A stretch of DNA of 64,000 bases from contig CAZWXK010000007.1 of the NCBI GenBank assembly GCA_964637875.1, positions 9,644-73,643 on the forward strand, written 5' to 3'. The position numbers were made by a program, and so were the translations under genes. Below are positions 53,831-61,086 of this stretch, piece after piece. The notes under the pieces were generated by a model, which searched no databases, was not told where the DNA came from, and saw only the letters and a program-made list of their open reading frames with translations. Position 1 is the first letter of the stretch, and each line of letters starts with the position of its first letter. This DNA is from UBA5972 sp964637875. GTDB taxonomy: Bacteria; Pseudomonadota; Alphaproteobacteria; Rhodobacterales; Rhodobacteraceae.

Positions 53831-54328
53831 TCAGGCCGAGGCGTATTCCTCGGCCATGCGCATGTCGGTTTCGGCGTCGAGGATATCTTCGAGCAGCGGC
53901 AACATTGCCATGTCTTCCTTTTCGGCATGCGCCAGGATGCGTTCGATGAATTCACCCGCATCATGGACGAATTTCTGCCAGGAATCATGGTCGAACCCCC
54001 CATCCAGCCCCTTGCGGGCAAGCGCCGCCGCCGACAGGCCAAGAGGCAGGATGATCCTGTGGTCCTCGTCCAGATGGTCGCAGATCTCGTCCTCGCCCTC
54101 GTCGCGCAGCAAGGGAAACATGGAGTTCTCTTCGAAGGTGAAATGATTGGTGACCTCGTGCTCGATCGCCTCGGCCGCGCGCAACAGAAGCTGGCGCGTA
54201 TCGTCGTCGCCGGTATCGGGACCGTCACGCCCGGTGCGGCCGAGCAGACCGTCGATCTCTTTTGCAAGGGCCATGACGGCCTGGTGATCCTCGTACAGCA
54301 TCTGGACACAGCGGCGGGTAAAGGTCAT
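53831..54328 (-). CDS. Hemerythrin-like HHE domain protein
   Basis: A 165-residue four-helix protein of the hemerythrin/HHE cation-binding type. Candidate iron ligands are the His/Glu in LYEDHQAVM, NHFTFEENSMFP, HLDEDHRIILP and LAHAEKEDMAMLP. It probably carries a di-iron site and binds O2 or handles NO. It lies 20 bases before the GNAT gene and 72 bases after hcrB. Next to oxygen-labile ring reductases, an oxygen-scavenging or oxygen-sensing role is plausible; that is inference. Confidence 0.87.
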   Translation of the reverse strand: MTFTRRCVQMLYEDHQAVMALAKEIDGLLGRTGRDGPDTGDDDTRQLLLRAAEAIEHEVTNHFTFEENSMFPLLRDEGEDEICDHLDEDHRIILPLGLSAAALARKGLDGGFDHDSWQKFVHDAGEFIERILAHAEKEDMAMLPLLEDILDAETDMRMAEEYASA

Positions 54329-54400
54329 CTTTCCGGCTCCATTCTCGTTTTCTCTCCAGACCGGCCCGATCGGCAGGTCCGATCGACAGGCAACATGATG

Positions 54401-55369
54401 TCAGTCGCCCGCAAGATCCCGCGCCAGTCGCGCCGCCAGGGCGGCCACCGAAAGACGGCGGTAATGGGGGGCAATGCTGGTGGTGCGCTGTGGCGACACC
54501 GCCTTTTGTACCTGGCGCGAAATATTGCGAAAAAACGCATCAGGCGTTGTGTCCGGCAACAGCGGGTCGCCCACTTCAACCATGACAGGGCATGAATTCG
54601 TGCCCGTCACGGCAAGCAGGAACCGCAGCCCGCCATCGACCCCGCGACAGGAAACGGCAACACCGGCCAGCGGAAAGTCGATCGCGCCGCGCTGCCTGAT
54701 CTTGCCATAGGTCGAACGCAGCCCGTCGGGCGGCACATGCACGCCGACCAGTATCTCGTCGGGCGCGCAATTCAGGTGGGCAGCGCCGTCCTCGACAAAC
54801 AGTTCGGCAAGGCTGATCCGACGACGCCCCTGTGGCCCTGCCAGCTCGACCTCGGCCCCCAGCACCATCAGCGCGGGCGCCAGATCGCCGCAATAGGCCG
54901 CGCGACAACGGTTTCCCCTAGGGGCGACATGACAGATTTCACCACGATATTTCAGGCAGAAATCATTGGACTGGCGCCACCATTCGCTCTGGTTGTAGTA
55001 CAGGCAGCGGGTATCCTGACACAGGTTGCCGCCGATCGTGGCGACCTGGCGATGGGTCGGCCCGGCAACCGCAAGCAGCGCCTCGCGCAGTGCGTTCAGG
55101 CCATGCCAGTCGAGATCGGCATCCAGCAACGCGGCCAGCGAGACACCGGCACCGACGGTCAGGCCCGTGTCGTCCTGTTCGATGACATGCAGCACATCGA
55201 CCCTGGCCAGATCGATCAGCGCCGGTGCCGCGACCAGACCACGGCGCATGTTTGCCAGCAGATCGGTTCCCCCGGCGCACAGACGGGCACCGGGTCGCGC
55301 GGCCAGCGCGGCAAGGGCCTCGTCCAGCGAGGTCGGGCGCAGCAACTCGAATTCGGGCATCACATTCAT
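54401..55369 (-). CDS. hcrB: 4-Hydroxybenzoyl-CoA reductase, FAD-binding beta subunit
   Basis: A 322-residue FAD subunit of the xanthine-oxidase family (FAD contacts ARLCAGGTDLLANMR and TIGGNLCQDTRCLYY). It has the extra cysteine loop that marks 4-hydroxybenzoyl-CoA reductase: Cys122, Cys138, Cys146 and Cys155, positions expected to bind a third type of cluster, [4Fe-4S], absent from other family members. The complex removes the 4-hydroxyl group of 4-hydroxybenzoyl-CoA using ferredoxin. It overlaps hcrA by ATGA. Confidence 0.93.
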   Translation of the reverse strand: MNVMPEFELLRPTSLDEALAALAARPGARLCAGGTDLLANMRRGLVAAPALIDLARVDVLHVIEQDDTGLTVGAGVSLAALLDADLDWHGLNALREALLAVAGPTHRQVATIGGNLCQDTRCLYYNQSEWWRQSNDFCLKYRGEICHVAPRGNRCRAAYCGDLAPALMVLGAEVELAGPQGRRRISLAELFVEDGAAHLNCAPDEILVGVHVPPDGLRSTYGKIRQRGAIDFPLAGVAVSCRGVDGGLRFLLAVTGTNSCPVMVEVGDPLLPDTTPDAFFRNISRQVQKAVSPQRTTSIAPHYRRLSVAALAARLARDLAGD

Positions 55370-57684
55370 TGTGCGGCCTCTTTCTTGCGGGTCTTTTCGG
55401 CCTTTCTCATCGCTTCCAGCAGGCGATCCGGCGTAAAGGGCAGGAAGTCGGCGTCAACCCCCACGGCATCGGCGATCGCATTGGCCAATGCGGGCGGAAA
55501 GCCGGACAAGGCCCCTTCGCCGGCCTCCTTGGCACCAAAGGGGCCATTGGGATCGATCGATTCGACGATGAAAACCTCGATGTCAGGGGATTCGACAATG
55601 GTCGGCACCTTGTAGTCCAGCAACCCGGCATGAGATTGCAACCCGTCCCGATAGGCGGTTTCCTCGCTCAGCGCCTGCCCCATGCCCATCCAGACCGAGC
55701 CCTCGATCTGACCACGTACGGCAAGCGGGTTGATCGCATATCCGCAATCGAGCGCCGCCCATACCTTTGTCACCGCGACCTGGCCCGTGTCGAGATCGAC
55801 CTCGACCTCGACCACCTGCGCCCCATAGGAAAAGCCCATGGTGGCACCGACAGCGCCGCCGCGATGCTTGCCGCCCTGGGCCTCGGGCGGGGTGGAAAAC
55901 GTTCCCTTGACGTTGATCGTGCCCTCTTCGGCAAGTGCGGCAAGGGCAACCTCGTCAAAACCCAGCACAGACTGGGTGCTCCCGCGGACCGAAAATGTCT
56001 CGGCCTGGCAAAGGATATCGTCGGGATCGGTCCCGAGCTTTTTCGCCGCCGCCGCAACCAGCCTTGCACGCATCGCCTTTGCGGCCTCGATCGCGGCATT
56101 GCCCACCATGAAGGTCACGCGGGACGAATATGATCCGTTGTCCTTGGGCGTCACTGCGCTGTCGTTGGCCACGACCCGTATGCGCTCGATCCCTATCGAC
56201 AGGATCTCGGCGGCGGCAAGGGCAACGATCGTGCTGGACCCCTGACCGATGTCGCTGGCCCCGGTGAAAACGGTGATCGCACCATCGAAATCCAGCTTGA
56301 TCGAGACGACGGCATGGGGTTCGCCCGTCCAGTGGACGGGTTTGGCCGCACCGCTGACATAATGCGAACAGGCCATGCCCAACCCCCTGCCCGGCCCCAG
56401 CTTTCCCCTGCGCGCATGCCAGTCGCTGGCCTTTTCCACCTTGTCCATGCATTCATCCAGGCCATAGGAGTTGACCATCAGGCCATTGGCGGTGAAAAGC
56501 GGCGCGTTCAGCAGATTTGCACGGCGCACCGCAAAGGGATCGAGCCCGAGTTCCCGGCTCATCCGATCGAGCAGACATTCAAAGGCATGGCGCACGTCAA
56601 CCGTTCCATGGCCCCGCATGGCACCACATGGTGGCGTGTTGGTATAGACGCGCCAGCCATCATATCTGACATTGGCGATATCGTAGATGCCATGCAGCAG
56701 GGCCCCGGCATACAGGATCGTGACCAGACCATAGCCGGCATAGGCACCGCCGGCCATGGTGACCTCGGCCTCGACGGCGGTGATGCGGCCGCTTGCGGTC
56801 ATCCCGATCTTCAGGCGCACATCGGTCTGGGGCCGGCCGCGATGGGTCAGGAAACTTTCCTCGCGCGACAGACGCATCATCACCCTGGCGCCGGCCTTGC
56901 GTGCCAGCAGCGCGGTGATGATCTCGAAATTCAGGGTTTCGGTGCGGGCACCGAAACCGCCGCCGACGAAAGGCTTGATCACGCGTATGCGCGAGGCATC
57001 CATACCAAGACACCGCGCAAGCGTCAGGTGGACATAGAACGGAACCTGGGTAACGGAATGAAAGGTCAGCTGCCCGCGCTCGGGGTCGTATTCGGCCAGT
57101 GCGGCGTGGGGCTCCATCATCGCATGGTTGACTTCGGCGCAGGAAAAGCTGTCCTCGCGGATCAGATCAGCCGCGGCAAAGCCTTCGGCCGGGCTGCCGA
57201 AAACGTGGTGAACCTCGCGTTCGATATTGCCGGGCTTGTCGTCATGGAGTAGCGGTGCGTCCGGCGCACGGGCCTCGGCACTGGTATGGACGGCGGGCAG
57301 TTCCTCGATTTCCAGTCGGATCAGCTCCAGTGCCCTTTGCGCGGTAGCAGTGTCCACGGCGGCGACGGCGGCCACCGGTTCGCCCCGATAACGCAACTTG
57401 TCGCGCGCCAGCGGATATTCGTTCTGAGCGATCGGAATCACGCCATAGGGCACGGCACAATCGTTGCCCGTGACAACAGCCATCACACCGTCGAGTGCCT
57501 CGGCAGCGCTGGTATCGACGGCCAGGATCCGGCCGTGACTGACCGGCGCCCGCAGGATGGCGCCGACCAGCGCGTTTTCGTGGTCGAGATCGGCGGTAAA
57601 GCGCGCGCGGCCGGTGACCTTTTCAATGCCATCGATCAGGGGTGCCGGCCGGCCGACTGTCCGATGTTTCCCATCGCCGCTCAT
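55366..57684 (-). CDS. hcrA: 4-Hydroxybenzoyl-CoA reductase, molybdenum-binding alpha subunit
   Basis: A 772-residue molybdopterin-cytosine-dinucleotide subunit. Landmarks: N-terminal a/b-hammerhead GRARFTADL, FVGGGFGARTETLNFE, GAMRGHGTVDVRHAFE, DIGQGSSTIVALAAAEIL and the C-terminal GAKEAGEGALSGFPPALANAI, where the conserved Glu lies. ATG at 57684 overlaps the hcrC stop (ATGA) and was chosen over a longer open frame. It forms the active site for reductive dehydroxylation of 4-hydroxybenzoyl-CoA to benzoyl-CoA. Order hcrC-hcrA-hcrB. Confidence 0.93.
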   Translation of the reverse strand: MSGDGKHRTVGRPAPLIDGIEKVTGRARFTADLDHENALVGAILRAPVSHGRILAVDTSAAEALDGVMAVVTGNDCAVPYGVIPIAQNEYPLARDKLRYRGEPVAAVAAVDTATAQRALELIRLEIEELPAVHTSAEARAPDAPLLHDDKPGNIEREVHHVFGSPAEGFAAADLIREDSFSCAEVNHAMMEPHAALAEYDPERGQLTFHSVTQVPFYVHLTLARCLGMDASRIRVIKPFVGGGFGARTETLNFEIITALLARKAGARVMMRLSREESFLTHRGRPQTDVRLKIGMTASGRITAVEAEVTMAGGAYAGYGLVTILYAGALLHGIYDIANVRYDGWRVYTNTPPCGAMRGHGTVDVRHAFECLLDRMSRELGLDPFAVRRANLLNAPLFTANGLMVNSYGLDECMDKVEKASDWHARRGKLGPGRGLGMACSHYVSGAAKPVHWTGEPHAVVSIKLDFDGAITVFTGASDIGQGSSTIVALAAAEILSIGIERIRVVANDSAVTPKDNGSYSSRVTFMVGNAAIEAAKAMRARLVAAAAKKLGTDPDDILCQAETFSVRGSTQSVLGFDEVALAALAEEGTINVKGTFSTPPEAQGGKHRGGAVGATMGFSYGAQVVEVEVDLDTGQVAVTKVWAALDCGYAINPLAVRGQIEGSVWMGMGQALSEETAYRDGLQSHAGLLDYKVPTIVESPDIEVFIVESIDPNGPFGAKEAGEGALSGFPPALANAIADAVGVDADFLPFTPDRLLEAMRKAEKTRKKEAAQ

Positions 57685-58178
57685 TTCCCGGCCTCCATCG
57701 CAGGGTGATCCTGGCGCATGGTCCGGGCGGCCGCGCGCACGGCCCGGATGATTGCGCCATAGCCGGTGCAGCGGCAGATGTTTCCGGCCAGTGCGGCGCG
57801 GATCTGGTCGTCGTCCGGGTCGGGATTGCGCCTGAGCAGCGCCTCGGATGCCATGATCATGCCCGGTGTGCAAAAGCCGCATTGCGCCCCGAGATATTCA
57901 TGAAACGCCCGTTGCAGCGGCGACAGCTTCCCGCCGCGTGCCTGGCCTTCGATGGTCTCGATGACCACCCCGTCGCACGACGCCGCCAGCGTGATGCAGG
58001 ACAGACGCGGCGCGCCATCCACCAGCACCGTGCAGGCACCACATTCGCCACCATCGCAACCCTGCTTGACGCCGGTCAGATGCCTGTGCTCGCGCAGATA
58101 GTCGATCAGAAGCATGTTGTCGGGCACAAGATCCTGGTACCTGCGACCGTTGATGGTGATTGAGATGATGTGGCTCAT
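57681..58178 (-). CDS. hcrC: 4-Hydroxybenzoyl-CoA reductase, 2x[2Fe-2S] gamma subunit
   Basis: A 165-residue iron-sulfur subunit with the plant-type [2Fe-2S] motif CDGGECGACTVLVDG..SC and the second helical cluster CGFCTPGMIM..CRCTGY. It relays electrons between FAD (HcrB) and molybdenum (HcrA). It is the promoter-proximal gene of the minus-strand hcr operon; the 204-base upstream region contains a GTAC-centred regulatory element (58224-58247). Isolated small subunits look alike across the family; the cysteine loop in HcrB decides the function. Confidence 0.92.
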   Translation of the reverse strand: MSHIISITINGRRYQDLVPDNMLLIDYLREHRHLTGVKQGCDGGECGACTVLVDGAPRLSCITLAASCDGVVIETIEGQARGGKLSPLQRAFHEYLGAQCGFCTPGMIMASEALLRRNPDPDDDQIRAALAGNICRCTGYGAIIRAVRAAARTMRQDHPAMEAGK

Positions 58179-58223
58179 GCTGGGACTCGATCCTTGCCGG
58201 AGATTCCATTGGGCATAGTATTT

Positions 58224-58247
58224 CGTTATATCGGTACCACATTACGT
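58224..58247 (-). promoter_or_regulatory. GTAC-centred element upstream of hcrC (site 3)
   Basis: On the plus strand CGTTATATCGGT then ACCACATTACGT. Read toward hcrC its first half is ACGTAATGTGGT, which differs from the first half of site 1 at one base of twelve. It lies 46 bases upstream of the hcrC start. Confidence 0.6.
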
Positions 58248-58382
58248 CTTTTGCGTCCATAGCCATATTGATCAGCCCCGGAAAACGGTGGTCACTGGAT
58301 GGCAACAGGGGAAATCCAGCCAGTTCACACGGCACATCCAGCGAGCTGAAACGCCATGAAGGCGCCCCCCGAAAGGCACCCC

Positions 58383-58793
58383 TCATCCGGCGGGAATGAC
58401 CGCGGTGGCCTCGAGTTCGATCAACCCGGGGTGATCCACCAGGTCCGACACGAAAATCATGCTCATCGCCGGGAAATGACGCCCCATGTGGCGCCGCCAG
58501 ATCACACCCAGTTCCGAACGCGATTCCAGGTATCGGGTCCGGTCGCGGCAAAAGGCGGTGATCCGGCAGATATCGCAAGGCGCGCCTCCGGCGGCCGCGA
58601 CAACCGTCAGCACGTTTTTCAGCGCCTGCTCGAACTGCGGAGCCAGATCGGAACTGTGGAATTGCTGCCTGTCATCCCAACCGACCTGCCCGGCAATGAA
58701 CAACATCCGCCCCGGTGCGGCCAGAATGCCGTTGGAATAGCCGACCGGGGGGGCCCAGCCCGCCGGGTGAATGACCTCGTGTTCGCGGTTCAT
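58383..58793 (-). CDS. RidA/YjgF family protein lacking the catalytic arginine
   Basis: A 136-residue Rid-family trimer-forming protein (GYSNGILAAPGRMLFIAGQVGWD, ALKNVLTVVAAAGG, ending IELEATAVIPAG). The conserved Arg of true RidA imine deaminases, seen in PARS-type motifs, is Met here (HFPAMSMIFVSDL). It is thus probably not an enamine deaminase. ATG at 58793 follows GGAG. It is divergent from the ligase gene across a shared GTAC-centred palindrome, so it is likely co-regulated with aromatic catabolism. It could be a ligand-binding or ring-cleavage-product protein; its role is unknown. Confidence 0.85.
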   Translation of the reverse strand: MNREHEVIHPAGWAPPVGYSNGILAAPGRMLFIAGQVGWDDRQQFHSSDLAPQFEQALKNVLTVVAAAGGAPCDICRITAFCRDRTRYLESRSELGVIWRRHMGRHFPAMSMIFVSDLVDHPGLIELEATAVIPAG

Positions 58794-58823
58794 GTCAATC
58801 TCCGTTTGCATGACTCGGTATTT

Positions 58824-58847
58824 AAGTATATTAGTACTGTTATACCT
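58824..58847. promoter_or_regulatory. GTAC-centred palindrome between ridA-like and ligase genes (site 4)
   Basis: AAGTATATTAGT (58824-58835) and ACTGTTATACCT (58836-58847) match at 9 of 12 palindromic positions. The site lies 31 bases upstream of the rid-like start and 38 bases upstream of the ligase start, and may control both. Confidence 0.6.
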
Positions 58848-58884
58848 CTTAAGATACCCCAAAATCTGCGCGAGGCGTTGACGG

Positions 58885-61086
58885 ATGAATCGGCCAGGGC
58901 ACTACAACGCGGTCACCGACATGATCGACCGCAACGTGGCGCGAGGGCTGGGCGACAAGGTGGCCTTCATCGACCCCATGCGCAGCCTGACCTATGCCGC
59001 GCTGAGGGATGACAGCTGCCGGTTTGCCAACCTTCTGGCCGCCCTCGGCATCGAAGCCGAAATGCGAATCGGGATGCTGATGCACGACACGGTGGATTTC
59101 CCGGTGGTTTTCTGGGGCGCCCTCAGGGCCGGCGTGATCCCGGTTTGCCTGAATGCCCTGCTGAACCGGGAACAATACGACCACCTTCTGTCCGACAGCC
59201 GGGTGCGCGCATTGTTCGTGGATGAGTCCCTGTTGACCATCGTCGCCCCGCTGTTCGAGCGCCTGCCCTTCCTGCGTCATGTGGTTGTCGTCGGGCGCAA
59301 CGGGGGCACCCACCCGACCCTCGAAGCCCTGCTTTCCAAGGCGTCGAGCCACTTTGACACCGCCGACACCTGCGCCGACGAGGTTGCCTTCTGGCTCTAT
59401 TCATCGGGTTCGACCGGCGATCCCAAGGGCGTGCGGCATGTCCATGCAAGCCTGCCCTTCATTGCCGAAAGCTGGGGTCGCGGCGTACTGGGAATCGGGC
59501 CTGACGACCTGTGCTTTTCGGCAGCCAAGCTGTTCTTTGCCTACGGGCTGGGCTCGGGGATGGCGCTGCCCATGTCGGTCGGTGCGACCACGGCCCTGTT
59601 GCCCGGCCGCCCCACACCGCAGGCGGTGCTGGACATGCTCTCGCGCCATGACCCCACATTGTTTTTCGGCGTGCCGACGCTTTATGCCTCGATGCTGGCC
59701 GATCCCGACTGCGGGGCCGGACGCGGGGCGACCCGGCTGAGGCTGTGCATCTCGGCGGGCGAGGCATTGCCGCGCGAAATCGGGCTCGAATGGCAAGAGA
59801 GGATGGGAACCGACATCCTCGACGCGGTAGGCTCGACCGAAATGCTGCACATGTTCCTGGGCAATCGCCCCGGCGAGATTCGCTATGGCACATCCGGGCG
59901 CGCGGTGCCGGGATATCGCCTGCGCCTGGTCGATGAATCCGGCCGGGATGTGCCCGACGGAACGCTGGGCGAATTGTGGGTCAGCGGTGGCTCGGCCGCC
60001 GAAGGGTACTGGAACCAGCGCGAAAAGAACCGCGCAACCTTTGTCGGCGAATGGGTGCGCACCGGAGACAAGTATATTCGCGATTCCGCCGGTTACTATC
60101 ACTACTGCGGGCGTGCCGACGACATGTTCAAGGTCAGCGGAAAGTGGGTTTCCCCCTTTGAGGTCGAGCAGGCCCTGATTTCGCATCCGCAGGTGCTGGA
60201 AGCCGCCGTCGTGCCACAGGCCGACAGCGCCGGGTTGATCAAGCCAAAGGCCTTTGTCGTGTTGCACCCGGGCGCAGATGACACCGAAGAGCTGCGCCGC
60301 GCGCTCAAGGAAACCGTCAAGACACGGGTCGGATTGTGGAAATACCCCCGCTGGATCGAGATCGTCGATGACCTGCCGAAAACCGCGACAGGAAAGATCC
60401 AGCGATACAGGCTGCGCCAGCACCCGCTGCGGGAGGCAAAGCCTGCCGATACGGACAATGGCGGGTCGGGACGAACCGATATCGACCCCGTACGCCCCGC
60501 CCGAATGCATCCCCACCGGAAGGAGAATGGAACCTTGCGCGAGATCGTGATACTTGGCCGTGGTGGGCAAGGTGCCCAGACTGCCGGCAACCAGCTTGCC
60601 CGCGCGCTGTTTGCCGAAGGAAAGTTCGTTCAGACCTTTGCCACCTATGGCGGCGCACGCAGGGGCACGCCGGTGATGTCATCGCTGCGGGCCGATGACA
60701 GGCCGATCCGCCTGCGCAGCAATATCGAACAGGCCGATGCCTTTCTCTGTTTTGACGACAGCCTGATCGAACCCGCCTTTCTGGGCGCGGTCAGCGGGGA
60801 TACGCTGGTCGTGATCAATTCGGCCCGCCCGGCCGAGGCCTTTGAGGTGGCGCCGGGTGCGCGCGTCCTGTGCATCGACGGGCGCGCCATTGCCCGGCGC
60901 AACCAGTTGGGAAAGGTCGTCAATTCCGCCCTGTTGGGGGCGCTTGCGGCCGCGCTGGGGGCGCCCATGATCGAAACGCTTGTCGAGGTGATCCGCGAAA
61001 CCGCACCCGCCAAGAAGGAAGAAAACATTGCCGCCTGCCGCGAGGCCCATGCCCTTGTCGCCGGCGAGATCAGAGGAGCTGCATGA
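58885..61086 (+). CDS. Benzoate/4-hydroxybenzoate-CoA ligase fused to phenylglyoxylate dehydrogenase gamma (PadE-like) domain
   Basis: The 733-residue open frame has two parts. Residues 1 to about 518 are a benzoate-CoA-ligase-type enzyme (SSGSTGDPKGVRHVH near 172, DAVGSTEMLHMFLGN, VRTGDKYIRDSAGYYHYCGRADDMFKVSGKWVSP, and the C-terminal lysine motif PKTATGKIQRY). A hydrophilic linker follows (about 519-548). Residues from about 551 are a 2-oxoacid oxidoreductase gamma domain (EIVILGRGGQGAQTAGNQLARA). No stop codon separates them, but AAGGAG precedes an in-frame TTG at 60535, so PadE may also be made alone. The next gene overlaps by ATGA. The ligase substrate could be benzoate or 4-hydroxybenzoate. 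Confidence 0.85.
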   Translation: MNRPGHYNAVTDMIDRNVARGLGDKVAFIDPMRSLTYAALRDDSCRFANLLAALGIEAEMRIGMLMHDTVDFPVVFWGALRAGVIPVCLNALLNREQYDHLLSDSRVRALFVDESLLTIVAPLFERLPFLRHVVVVGRNGGTHPTLEALLSKASSHFDTADTCADEVAFWLYSSGSTGDPKGVRHVHASLPFIAESWGRGVLGIGPDDLCFSAAKLFFAYGLGSGMALPMSVGATTALLPGRPTPQAVLDMLSRHDPTLFFGVPTLYASMLADPDCGAGRGATRLRLCISAGEALPREIGLEWQERMGTDILDAVGSTEMLHMFLGNRPGEIRYGTSGRAVPGYRLRLVDESGRDVPDGTLGELWVSGGSAAEGYWNQREKNRATFVGEWVRTGDKYIRDSAGYYHYCGRADDMFKVSGKWVSPFEVEQALISHPQVLEAAVVPQADSAGLIKPKAFVVLHPGADDTEELRRALKETVKTRVGLWKYPRWIEIVDDLPKTATGKIQRYRLRQHPLREAKPADTDNGGSGRTDIDPVRPARMHPHRKENGTLREIVILGRGGQGAQTAGNQLARALFAEGKFVQTFATYGGARRGTPVMSSLRADDRPIRLRSNIEQADAFLCFDDSLIEPAFLGAVSGDTLVVINSARPAEAFEVAPGARVLCIDGRAIARRNQLGKVVNSALLGALAAALGAPMIETLVEVIRETAPAKKEENIAACREAHALVAGEIRGAA

